Source: CATQHL01 sp965204655 (lineage in GTDB: Bacteria > Actinomycetota > Acidimicrobiia > Acidimicrobiales > CATQHL01). Taken from it: a stretch of DNA of 64,000 nucleotides. The stretch covers positions 1,488,001-1,552,000 of the forward strand of contig OZ241998.1 in assembly GCA_965204655.1 (NCBI GenBank), given 5' to 3'. Position numbers and translations under genes: made by a program. Of the stretch, positions 17,630 through 25,596 are shown piece by piece; the first letter of the stretch is position 1, and each line of letters starts with the position of its first letter. Under the pieces are notes generated by a model. The model saw nothing but the letters and a program-made list of their open reading frames with translations, ran no database searches and was not told where the DNA came from.

Positions 17630-19357
17630 TCAGCCAGTCGGGGAACTCGGCTTTGTGTGCATCAGGAAGGTGGCGACCCTAAGCAGGTCAGCAAGTTCGG
17701 GGATTACGAAGTCGCTAGGGTTGAGTTCGCCGTCCCAATCGATGGGGAATTCCTCGGCCAAAGTGTCTGCCTCTGCCGTTAACCTCGCCAAGTCCTCAAA
17801 TCTCGGATAAGGAGAGGTGCGCAGCACCTCGGCAAATTCCGCCGCCACAGCAGCAAGCCGGAAATGGGGGCTGGCTTCCTCAAACCGTTCATAGACCTGA
17901 GCTTTGGAAAAGCTCTCGTTGACCCTCCCCCTGGGCCTGCTCAAGCGCCGATAGCTGAGCCACACGTCTGCCAGGGATTCGGGAACTGCCAAGGATTCGA
18001 GGGCTGAACCGCTATCGGAGCGGTTCGCCAAGTCCAGTTCATAGAGGATGGTGTATTCCCCGCCAATATTTGCCCCTTCAAGAAGAAACGAACTCTCGGC
18101 CATTTTCTCGCAAACCTCCCCGGTGCTCCCGTCGAATCCCAGAAGTCGATAAGAAGCAACGGCGGCCGGATCGAAATCCACTTCCATTGAAACATATGGC
18201 GAGGCGACGCTCAGCAACCTTTGCGGATTATCCGCAAACAGGTGTTTCACCTGCTCAGACAGGTGGATGTGGTGATATGTGCCGCCAGCAATCGCCGCCG
18301 CCGTCTTCAGAACATCGGCGGAGGAGGGGCTGACGCTCACCCCAATAATTGCAAGGCTGCCCCACCTTCTGCTGTACCTGATCATATCCAATAGCGTGTT
18401 CGCGGTGGAATCGTCCTCTAGAGCGGTGAACCAGTCATCCTCCACTAGAGCGGTGTACAAGTCATTTAGAGCGGTGAGCCAGTCATCCTCATATAGAGCG
18501 GTGAACCAGTCGTGCTGTAGAGCGGTGAACCAATCCTCCTCCTTTAGAGGCGGATCAAGATCGCCTAAATGCAGCACATCGCCCGAAAAAACTAGGAACA
18601 GCGTGGACCTTTCAAAGCCTCGGCTATTCCATGCCGCCCCAATACCATCGCTAAGCCCGATTCGTATGTCGCTACCCAACGGCTGGTTGGCTCTTTGAAA
18701 GGATTCCAAGAAGCCCTCTCGCGAAATGCCGTTACTGTTTGCCACCCCCAGTAGAGCCGGATCAAGCTCGTACCCCCGGGGGTTTCCAAAGTCGTAGCTG
18801 ACCACGGTCTCATCCGGCAAAGACGAAATGAAGTGCTCGACCGCCAGATTGACTAGCTCGTACCTCTTCAAGGATTCCAGGCCGTACGAAGAAAATTCGT
18901 CGGACGCCAAGTCGCCCATCGAATCGGAAATGTCTGTCATTAAGACAAGCCTCTCAGGCATAGATGCACCGGTGAGGAAACTCGGCGCTTGAACCACCAA
19001 GCGCATCAGAACCTTGCCCTCGGAGGCAAAAGGAGAAGGAGCGACATCCAAACTAACCAAAAAGTCCTCCCCGTTTACTTCGTATCCAGATGGAAAGAAG
19101 TCCACGAACTCCTCCACCCGCACTTCCTCAGAAGGTAGAAGCCTGTCGCTGAACAGGTAATTTCTCATCGACTCATAGGAAGTCGAACTCTCGCTTAAAG
19201 AGATGGGTTCGGAGGGAACTTGGCATTCCGATGTCGACGCAACAGCCGTATGCCCCGAAGTTGAGTATTCGGAAATCAATGCTTGCCCAACAACGGGACT
19301 GCAGGACACCGACAAGACGCTCATAACGAGGGGAGCCACAGTCAAGACTTTTTTCAC
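17630..19357 (-). CDS. vWA-domain lipoprotein (YfbK-like) with internal DWFTAL repeats
   Basis: 575 residues. Signal peptide with lipobox LSVSC (Cys19); vWF_A N-terminal motif VRVEEFVDFFPSGYEV (about 79-94); vWA domain with MIDAS residues DISDS (142-146); C-terminal DUF3520-like end FRLAAVAAEFAEVLRTSPY. It is the divergent third member of a tandem trio. Its vWA domain is interrupted at about 273-316 by five copies of a D(D/E)WFTAL-type unit that the other two lack. In place of FSDGVANVG it has FSGDVLHLG. Such proteins are anchored outside the membrane and bind partners through a metal site. Role unknown. Confidence 0.85.
   Translation of the reverse strand: MKKVLTVAPLVMSVLSVSCSPVVGQALISEYSTSGHTAVASTSECQVPSEPISLSESSTSYESMRNYLFSDRLLPSEEVRVEEFVDFFPSGYEVNGEDFLVSLDVAPSPFASEGKVLMRLVVQAPSFLTGASMPERLVLMTDISDSMGDLASDEFSSYGLESLKRYELVNLAVEHFISSLPDETVVSYDFGNPRGYELDPALLGVANSNGISREGFLESFQRANQPLGSDIRIGLSDGIGAAWNSRGFERSTLFLVFSGDVLHLGDLDPPLKEEDWFTALQHDWFTALYEDDWLTALNDLYTALVEDDWFTALEDDSTANTLLDMIRYSRRWGSLAIIGVSVSPSSADVLKTAAAIAGGTYHHIHLSEQVKHLFADNPQRLLSVASPYVSMEVDFDPAAVASYRLLGFDGSTGEVCEKMAESSFLLEGANIGGEYTILYELDLANRSDSGSALESLAVPESLADVWLSYRRLSRPRGRVNESFSKAQVYERFEEASPHFRLAAVAAEFAEVLRTSPYPRFEDLARLTAEADTLAEEFPIDWDGELNPSDFVIPELADLLRVATFLMHTKPSSPTG
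18412..18548. repeat. Coding tandem repeat, 21-27-bp units, five copies
   Basis: Imperfect units of the type TAGAGCGGTGAACCAGTC plus 6-9 variable bases, in phase with the vWA lipoprotein gene on the minus strand, encoding EDWFTALQ, HDWFTALYE, DDWLTALN, DLYTALVE and DDWFTALED. Unit lengths are all multiples of three, so copy-number change would lengthen or shorten the protein without a frameshift. Confidence 0.9.
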
Positions 19358-19437
19358 CGAACTAAGCCTGCCTTTCAGGGACAGCCCCTGGTTGGATACA
19401 GGGGATTTCCTAAACTCTTAATCGGACGCGCAGGCGC

Positions 19438-21615
19438 CTAGCCGAGGTCTTCGCCACGTAATTCCATGGCCAGCCCGATAAGGCTCGCCAACTCGGGGGC
19501 ATCTTCTACTCCAGGCAGCGCCTCGGCGACCTTGATTGCCTGTGCTCGCAACGCCTGCATGTTTTCTTGACGCACGAAGGGGCTGGAACGCAGCACCTCA
19601 GCAAACTCCGCTGCGACTGCAGCAAGCCTGAAGTAAGCACTCGCAGAATCAAGCGACTCCGCAACGTCGGTGCCTGAAATGCTTTCGGCTGTCTCCACGA
19701 TCTCTCCGCTGCTAGCCTGTTCGTAGCGCAGGGAGACCGTCGCTAGGGCGCCCAGGCTGGAGAGGGTGTCCGCCCCCTCGGCCAACTTGAGTTCGTAGAG
19801 CGCCGTGGAACTTTGCCCCAAGCCAACCTCCCCGGCATCCACGAAATCGTTACGGAAGTCCTCGTCGGCCACCGCCCGGTTCTCAAAACCAATCAACCGA
19901 TAGAAACCAACCGTCCTGGGGTCAAACTCCACCTGGAGCTTGGCGTCGCGGGCCGCCACCGCCAACAGGCTGTTGAAGTCGTCCACGAAAATCCGCCTAG
20001 CCTGCTCCACTCCGTCGATGTAGTGGTAAGTGCCGTCGGCGTTGTTCGCCAACTGCTCCAAGAGTGCGTCGTTGAACGGCCCCAAACCCACGCCGATACT
20101 CGTGAGACCGATGTCCCTGCGGTCGCCGATGTCCTCCAGGATGTCGTTCGTGCGAGTGGAGCCCACGTTCGCCACACCGTCGGAAAACAAGATCACCAGC
20201 ACCGAACGATCCTGGGTTGCCTCCTCAATCGCCATGTCATAACCAAGCGCCAACCCCGCAGCAGCGTTCGTCGAACCACCCGGTCGGATCTCCCTGCGCA
20301 CCAAGTCGTAGATCTCCTCGTCGGAGCCTGCCCCGCCGCTGATCGGCGTCGGCTCCAGGAGCCTCCTGGCGACTTCCTCATAGGCGACGATCCCCACGCG
20401 TGTCTCTGAAGGAAGCGAATCCAGCAAATACTCAACCGCCCTGTGCACGAGCCTGTAGCGAGGCAAGTTCTCACCCCCATAAGAGGACTGCTCGTCCATG
20501 GAGCCCGACCGGTCAATCACCAGCACAACGCTGTCGGGCAAGGAAACGCCCGACAGGGAATCAGGGGCGCGAACCCCCACCCTCAACAGCACATTCCCTT
20601 CCCCGACGAAAGGCGAGCGAGCCGCATCCAAACTCACAGTGAACAAATCTTCCTGCGCCGCATAACCGCCGTCAAAGTAATTCACGAACTCCTCCACCCG
20701 CACCGAAGCAGGAGGCGGCAACTGCCCTCCGTTCAGGAAATTCCTTGCCACCGCATACGACGCAGTATCAACGTCCAAAGCAAACGTGGAGAGAGCATCA
20801 TCGGACGTCCGAACAAAATCGTTCACTCCCCAATACTCAAAGAAATTCTCCGAACACTTAAAACAATCGCCGGCATCAACAACCGACTGCGGCGGCGGGA
20901 TAGTGGTGGTAGTAGTCGTCGTCGTGGTGGTAGTGGTGGTAGTGGTGGTAGTGGTGGTAGTGGTCGGAGGGGGTGGCGGAGGCGGAGGGCTAGCGGGCGG
21001 TGACGTCTCCATTGCAGGTGGCATGCCATTCGTCGCACGATCGGTCATAGGAGGCATCAACGCGGCTGGAGCGGCGTCGGATGCAGACATCATCGTGTCG
21101 CCGGAAAAATCTGCGCTCCCGGGCAGCGGAGGTAACACCGGCCCATCGGACACTCGACCTGAAGAAGCAGGCCCGGAGTACAGCGGCGCAGGCGGAGGCG
21201 GAGCAGGCGAGGACGCAGCACCAGATGGACTCAAGGCGGTCGCGGTCGTCGTCGTCGTCGGAGAAGCCACGACGGTCGTGGATGGCGGAGGCGGAGCGCC
21301 CGTAGTCGTCGTAGTTGCCTCAGTCGTCGTAGTCACTGCTGTGGTCGTCGTCGTGGTTGCTGCGGTCGTTGACGTTGCTGCGCTCGTCGTGGTCGGGGCG
21401 GAAGTCGTAGTTGGCTCCGGGGCATCGGTTGAAGTCGTAGTTCCGGCAGTAGAAGAGGTCGCAGAGCCGGAGCCGCCCTCGGCTTGCTCGCCGTCGCCGC
21501 TGCTGCAGGCGGCAGCCGTCATCAATACGGCCAAGGCCGCGGCAAACAGCGTCCTCAAGCCAATTTGTCCAGAGCCCCTGCCTGCGTTACCAGCAATCAC
21601 TTTCGACTTCTTCAT
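19438..21615 (-). CDS. vWA-domain lipoprotein (YfbK-like) with long Thr/Pro-rich linker
   Basis: 725 residues from the ATG at 21615, which has GAGGGAGTTGAG upstream; an in-frame ATG at 21678 lacks this and would put 21 residues before the signal peptide. Lipobox TAAAC (Cys37). Residues about 55-240 are low complexity, rich in Thr, Pro, Ser and Ala, ending in eight Pro (211-218) and about 21 Thr (219-239). Then come FEYWGVNDFVRTSDD, the vWF_A N-terminal motif ALDVDTASYAVARNFLNG, the vWA domain with MIDAS DRSGS, and a DUF3520 C-terminus. The linker probably lifts the domain off the cell surface. It is very similar to the next gene over the folded part. Function unknown. Confidence 0.9.
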   Translation of the reverse strand: MKKSKVIAGNAGRGSGQIGLRTLFAAALAVLMTAAACSSGDGEQAEGGSGSATSSTAGTTTSTDAPEPTTTSAPTTTSAATSTTAATTTTTTAVTTTTEATTTTTGAPPPPSTTVVASPTTTTTATALSPSGAASSPAPPPPAPLYSGPASSGRVSDGPVLPPLPGSADFSGDTMMSASDAAPAALMPPMTDRATNGMPPAMETSPPASPPPPPPPPTTTTTTTTTTTTTTTTTTTTTIPPPQSVVDAGDCFKCSENFFEYWGVNDFVRTSDDALSTFALDVDTASYAVARNFLNGGQLPPPASVRVEEFVNYFDGGYAAQEDLFTVSLDAARSPFVGEGNVLLRVGVRAPDSLSGVSLPDSVVLVIDRSGSMDEQSSYGGENLPRYRLVHRAVEYLLDSLPSETRVGIVAYEEVARRLLEPTPISGGAGSDEEIYDLVRREIRPGGSTNAAAGLALGYDMAIEEATQDRSVLVILFSDGVANVGSTRTNDILEDIGDRRDIGLTSIGVGLGPFNDALLEQLANNADGTYHYIDGVEQARRIFVDDFNSLLAVAARDAKLQVEFDPRTVGFYRLIGFENRAVADEDFRNDFVDAGEVGLGQSSTALYELKLAEGADTLSSLGALATVSLRYEQASSGEIVETAESISGTDVAESLDSASAYFRLAAVAAEFAEVLRSSPFVRQENMQALRAQAIKVAEALPGVEDAPELASLIGLAMELRGEDLG
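20899..20961. repeat. Trinucleotide-rich tract encoding poly-Thr
   Basis: A run of GGT, AGT and CGT triplets on the plus strand that encodes about 21 Thr on the minus strand inside the linker of the second vWA lipoprotein. The unit is a triplet, so slippage would change linker length and keep the frame. The opposite strand reads as poly-Val, which gives a long spurious plus-strand ORF. Confidence 0.9.
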
Positions 21616-21747
21616 CTCAACTCCCTCGCTCTCTTTGATCAGGACTGTTACAAGCCCTCGAGTTCTTCTCCCTGTCAACTACAGACGCAAAGCAATACAA
21701 ACTCGTTGACAAATGACGCGGGGTCAGCAGACGCGCACCCGTGGCAA

Positions 21748-23652
21748 CTAGCCGATATTTTCGCCTCTTAGTTGCGCGGCTAGCTTAATTAGATCTGCTA
21801 GTTCGGGAACTTCTTCTGCGGCGGGCAGTGCTTCGGCGAGGCTAATTGCCTGTGCTCGCAGCGCCTGCATGTTTTCTTGACGCACGAAGGGGCTGGCGCG
21901 CAACACTTCGGCGAATTCTGCCGCGACCGCTGCCAGCTGGAAGTAGTCGTTCGCTGAGTCCAGCGATTCGGCGACGTCAGAGCCTGTGATGCTGCTGGAG
22001 AGCTCAAGAACTTCCCCGCTGCCAGCGTGTTGGTAACGCAGCGAGGCCAGGGCTAGTTCACCTATTCGGGCGAGGTCGCTCGCTTGTTGTTTCAGTTTCA
22101 GTTCGTATAGTGCTGTGGAGCTCTGCCCTAACCCGACTTCGCCTGCGTCAACGACGTCGTTGCGGAAGTCTTCGTCGGCGATGGCTCGGTTCTCAAAACC
22201 AATTAATCGGTAGAACTCCACCGTTTCGGGGTTGAATTCCACTTGGATTTTGGCGTCGCGGGCCGCGACTGCTAACAGGCTGGTGAAGTCGTCCACGAAA
22301 ATCCGCCGCGCTTGCTCAACACCATCGACGTAGTGGTAGGTACCGTCCGCCCGATTGGCGAGTTGTTCGAGTAATTCGTCGTTGAACGGTCCTAGACCTA
22401 CACCAATGCTGGTCAGGCCGATATCTCCACGATCACCGATGTCTTCTAAAATGTCATCGGTCCGGGTGGAACCCACGTTGGCTACACCATCGGAGAAGAA
22501 GATTACCAACACTGAACGCCCCATCTCGGCTTCCTCAAGCGCCATGTCGTAACCCAGCGCTAGCCCCGCGGCAGCGTTCGTTGAACTACCCGGGAGGATC
22601 TCTGTAGAAACCACTTCGTAGATATCCCCGCTAGAAGTGGAAGTGCCCTCCCCCGAATCGATGCTCGTGGGCTCTAGGAGCCTCACCGCCTCATCTTCGT
22701 AAGCGACGATACCCACACGAGTACCCAAAGGCAGAGAATCCAACAAGAATTCCACGGAGCGATGGACCAACCTATAACGCGGTATGTACTCCCCCCCATA
22801 GGAGGACGGCTCGTCCATGGAGCCCGACCGGTCAATCACCAAAATCACACTCTCCGGGAGCGAAACACCCGAGACGACGTCTGGGCTGCGAACTCCAACT
22901 CTTAAAAGCACGTTCCCCTCAGCGGCGAAAGGCGAGAGGGCAGCGTCCAGGCTGAGAGTAAAGAAATCCTCCACCGCCTCATAACCCCCATCAAAATAAT
23001 TCACGAACTCCTCCACCCTCACAGCGGCTTTCGGCGGCAACTGTCCGCCGCTCAGGAAATTCCTCGCCACTGTGTACGACGCCGTGTCAACATCCAAAGC
23101 AAACGTAGAAAGAGCATCATCGGACGTTCGAACAAAATCATTCACACCCCAATACTCAAAGAAATTCTCTGAACACTCAAAACAATCACCAGCCTCAACA
23201 ACAGACACCGGAATAGTGGTCGTGGTTGTCGTAGTTATCATGTCAACGGCTGTGTTTGAAGTAACAGGAGACGTCTCTCGTTCCGGGTTCACTTCCATTT
23301 CTTCTAGGAATTCGCCTTCATCTACGGGTGATTCCGTTGCCATCATTGCTACGTCACCTGCCACTGATGCGCTTGCTCTTTCTTGCGACGGAGGCAGTAT
23401 CAGCACCGGCCCATCAGACACAGAAACCGAAGCGCCAGAGACGTTTCCGGGCAGCGAAGCTGGCGCGGGCGGAGCGACCGGCGTGGATTCAACAACTGGG
23501 GTGGCCGAGACGCTCTCAGCAGTTGGTTCCTCGCTCCCGCTGCATGCAGCAGAGAGCAGCGACACTGCGATCACTGCAGTTATTAGCGTCTTGTATCCGA
23601 CGGCGTTCAGAGACCTGAAGTTCGTACCGCTCTCAAGTTGCTTAACTCTCAT
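21748..23652 (-). CDS. vWA-domain lipoprotein (YfbK-like)
   Basis: 634 residues, lipobox LSAAC (Cys37). A shorter, less repetitive linker (about 40-150) precedes FEYWGVNDFVRTSDD, the vWF_A N-terminal segment DVDTASYTVARNFLSGGQLPP, the vWA domain with MIDAS DRSGSMDE and DUF3520 end. From the FEYWG motif to the C-terminus it is nearly the same as the 19.4-21.6 kb gene, with many identical DNA stretches, so the two arose by duplication. All three vWA genes run in one direction with short gaps and may be co-transcribed. Homologues of YfbK are secreted or anchored; the partner is unknown. Confidence 0.9.
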   Translation of the reverse strand: MRVKQLESGTNFRSLNAVGYKTLITAVIAVSLLSAACSGSEEPTAESVSATPVVESTPVAPPAPASLPGNVSGASVSVSDGPVLILPPSQERASASVAGDVAMMATESPVDEGEFLEEMEVNPERETSPVTSNTAVDMITTTTTTTIPVSVVEAGDCFECSENFFEYWGVNDFVRTSDDALSTFALDVDTASYTVARNFLSGGQLPPKAAVRVEEFVNYFDGGYEAVEDFFTLSLDAALSPFAAEGNVLLRVGVRSPDVVSGVSLPESVILVIDRSGSMDEPSSYGGEYIPRYRLVHRSVEFLLDSLPLGTRVGIVAYEDEAVRLLEPTSIDSGEGTSTSSGDIYEVVSTEILPGSSTNAAAGLALGYDMALEEAEMGRSVLVIFFSDGVANVGSTRTDDILEDIGDRGDIGLTSIGVGLGPFNDELLEQLANRADGTYHYVDGVEQARRIFVDDFTSLLAVAARDAKIQVEFNPETVEFYRLIGFENRAIADEDFRNDVVDAGEVGLGQSSTALYELKLKQQASDLARIGELALASLRYQHAGSGEVLELSSSITGSDVAESLDSANDYFQLAAVAAEFAEVLRASPFVRQENMQALRAQAISLAEALPAAEEVPELADLIKLAAQLRGENIG

Positions 23653-23780
23653 ATTTTCTCCCCTTCAATGGCAAGCTAGCAAATCTCCCGTTGCGTATAA
23701 ACGTACCCAATTGGCGGGCGCGTTGACCGGAGGCGGTCTGATAAGCGTCAGCCTGCAGGCAAGTCGGAATTCTCAATAGA

Positions 23781-24974
23781 ATGCAAAGAGTGAAACCAAG
23801 CACCTCACCATTTAGGATTCCTGAACGCCACGTCCACTGGGTTGAACTAGCAGAAAAGCTGAGCCGGGAAAATTTTGCCCCCCGCGCCGCCATGGTGGAC
23901 CAAGAGAACCGCTTCCCGTTTGAGAATTACGACGACCTGCGCCAGAGCGGTCTTTTGGGGCTCATGGTCCCGGAAGAGTTCGGGGGTATAGGCGCCGACT
24001 CCTTCACTTACGCCACCGTCCTCTCCAAGATCGCCTATGGCTGCGCCAGCACAGGGTTGACGTTCAACATGCACTCGGCAATCGTGGACTTTCTACGCCA
24101 AATCGCTAGCCCTTCCCAACAAGAGCGCTACTTCGGTGAAATCGTGGCGGAGGGCGCCGTGCTCTCTTCAATTACCAGCGAACCCGGCAGTTCCTTCCGG
24201 CACAAAGGAAAGGTGCGCACCCAAATCGTGCCCGACGGCGATGGCTACCGTCTGAGCGGTCGGAAGATTTTCTGCTCCCTCTCCACCGGCGCCACCTACT
24301 ACTTCACCTGGAGTTTCCTAGATGGAGCAGAAAGCCTAGAGGACGGATTGCTGACGGTGCTAATCCCCACAAACCGCGAAGGCATCACCGTGCTAGACGA
24401 CTGGGACACCATAGGAATGCGGGGGACGGCATCCAACTCCATTGATTTCAAAGACGTGAAAATCCTCCCAGATGACGTCGTAGGAGAAATCGGGGCAATC
24501 CTCAAGCAAGACATGAGTATCTGGTCGACCGGTTACACGGGCGTCTACATCGGTATCGCGGAGGCAGCGTTCGAGTTCTGCACCAGTGTTCTTTCTAAGC
24601 CCCGCAGCGATGGTGGAGAGCCAATGAGTTCCGAGCCGCACGTTTGGCCGATCGTCGGGCGGATGTCGATGGAGCTTGAGGCCGCTCGAAGGGCGCGCGA
24701 CACCCTGGGGTTGTTGCGCGGCGAACTCGAACCGACTGCCTTGGCTTACGTCCTGAACCAAGCTAAGTACCTGGCCACCGAGGCCGCCCACAACATCGCC
24801 TCCGAAGGAATGCGTCTGCTGGGAGGACGCGGCATCCACCGATCCCTGCCCATGGAGAGATACCTGCGAGATTCCAGAGCCGGTTTGGTGATGCCGCCCG
24901 CCAACGACCGATGCATCGAGACTGTCGGCAAGATCGCACTCGGGCTTCCAGCCAAGACGCTCGAATTCGGCTGA
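23781..24974 (+). CDS. Acyl-CoA dehydrogenase-family flavoprotein
   Basis: 397 residues with N-terminal helical, middle beta and C-terminal helical ACAD domains. Examples are LLGLMVPEEFGGIGAD, SSITSEPGSSFRHKG at the flavin site, GMRGTASNSIDF and the C-terminal LLGGRGIHRSLPMERYLRDSRAG. The catalytic Glu usually found in an IYEGT-like motif after that segment is missing (here LVMPPANDR), and no Glu is obvious at the alternative helix-G position. It may therefore be a DszC-type flavin monooxygenase or another non-dehydrogenase member. No ribosome site is clear before the ATG; GTG at 23790 is an alternative start. The VOC gene follows 54 bases later. Confidence 0.85.
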   Translation: MQRVKPSTSPFRIPERHVHWVELAEKLSRENFAPRAAMVDQENRFPFENYDDLRQSGLLGLMVPEEFGGIGADSFTYATVLSKIAYGCASTGLTFNMHSAIVDFLRQIASPSQQERYFGEIVAEGAVLSSITSEPGSSFRHKGKVRTQIVPDGDGYRLSGRKIFCSLSTGATYYFTWSFLDGAESLEDGLLTVLIPTNREGITVLDDWDTIGMRGTASNSIDFKDVKILPDDVVGEIGAILKQDMSIWSTGYTGVYIGIAEAAFEFCTSVLSKPRSDGGEPMSSEPHVWPIVGRMSMELEAARRARDTLGLLRGELEPTALAYVLNQAKYLATEAAHNIASEGMRLLGGRGIHRSLPMERYLRDSRAGLVMPPANDRCIETVGKIALGLPAKTLEFG

Positions 24975-25028
24975 TACGCTCAACAAGCCGCCAAAAGAGC
25001 CGCCAGAGCCGCACAGAGAGGAGACAAG

Positions 25029-25406
25029 ATGGCCGTTCTGACCAAGTTAGACCACGCCAGCATCTGCGTGGGAGACATCGACAAAGCGGTGTGGTTCTAT
25101 CGAGACCTTCTAGGGCTAAAACCCACACCGAGACCCGACTTCGGCTTTCCCGGGGCTTGGTTCGACGCCGGAGGAACCCCTCTGCACCTCACCACTGGAG
25201 GCGAACTCTGGGGAGAAGGGGGAAAGCTGCTCGCTCAAAATTCTCACGTGGCCTTCCAGGTGGACGATCTCGATGAGATGATCGAACAACTCAAGGAGAA
25301 CGACGTGGAGTACTGGGAACTGCCGAACTCGCCTGCTGCCCTGCGCCAAGTGTTCTTCCGCGACCCTTGGGGGAGCATGATCGAACTGATCCTGCACCAC
25401 CCCTAG
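25029..25406 (+). CDS. VOC (glyoxalase/dioxygenase) superfamily protein
   Basis: 125 residues forming two beta-alpha-beta-beta-beta modules: KLDHASICVGDIDKAVWFYRD at the N-terminus with a His, and HVAFQVDDLDEMIEQL with a second His, ending in FRDPWGSMIELIL with a Glu as the likely third metal ligand. The ATG has GAGAGGAGAC upstream. It probably forms an operon with the preceding ACAD-fold gene. Members act as glyoxalases, epimerases, ring-cleaving dioxygenases or fosfomycin-type resistance proteins; the specific reaction is not predictable. Confidence 0.88.
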   Translation: MAVLTKLDHASICVGDIDKAVWFYRDLLGLKPTPRPDFGFPGAWFDAGGTPLHLTTGGELWGEGGKLLAQNSHVAFQVDDLDEMIEQLKENDVEYWELPNSPAALRQVFFRDPWGSMIELILHHP

Positions 25407-25596
25407 CCCGCTGTCCCTATAGGCGACCTCAGGCCCACAATTTAAGCCACCCAAGCCGGCCCGCCGGCCCGTCGCCTCCACCGAGGGGGTGGGGCTAGAA
25501 CATTTTTGGAAGGCGATCCGCTGGGACGGCCCTGGAAGGCGATCCCGAACGGCCGAGCTAGAAACTCACCTCCGAGCCCGAGGCGGCAACCTTCGC

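Noticed and set aside
18412..18548. Possible CRISPR-like array
   Set aside because: Units are contiguous, in phase with a reading frame and lack unique spacers; it is a coding tandem repeat.
20786..21709. 307-codon plus-strand ORF with long poly-Val stretches
   Set aside because: It is the complement of the Thr-rich linker (ACC/ACT read as GGT/AGT and shifted to GTG/GTA); no ribosome site, no domain.
25407..25596. GC-rich inverted repeats between the VOC and CocE genes as a formal terminator
   Set aside because: GCCGGC-type palindromes are present but no U run; I could not choose one structure with confidence.
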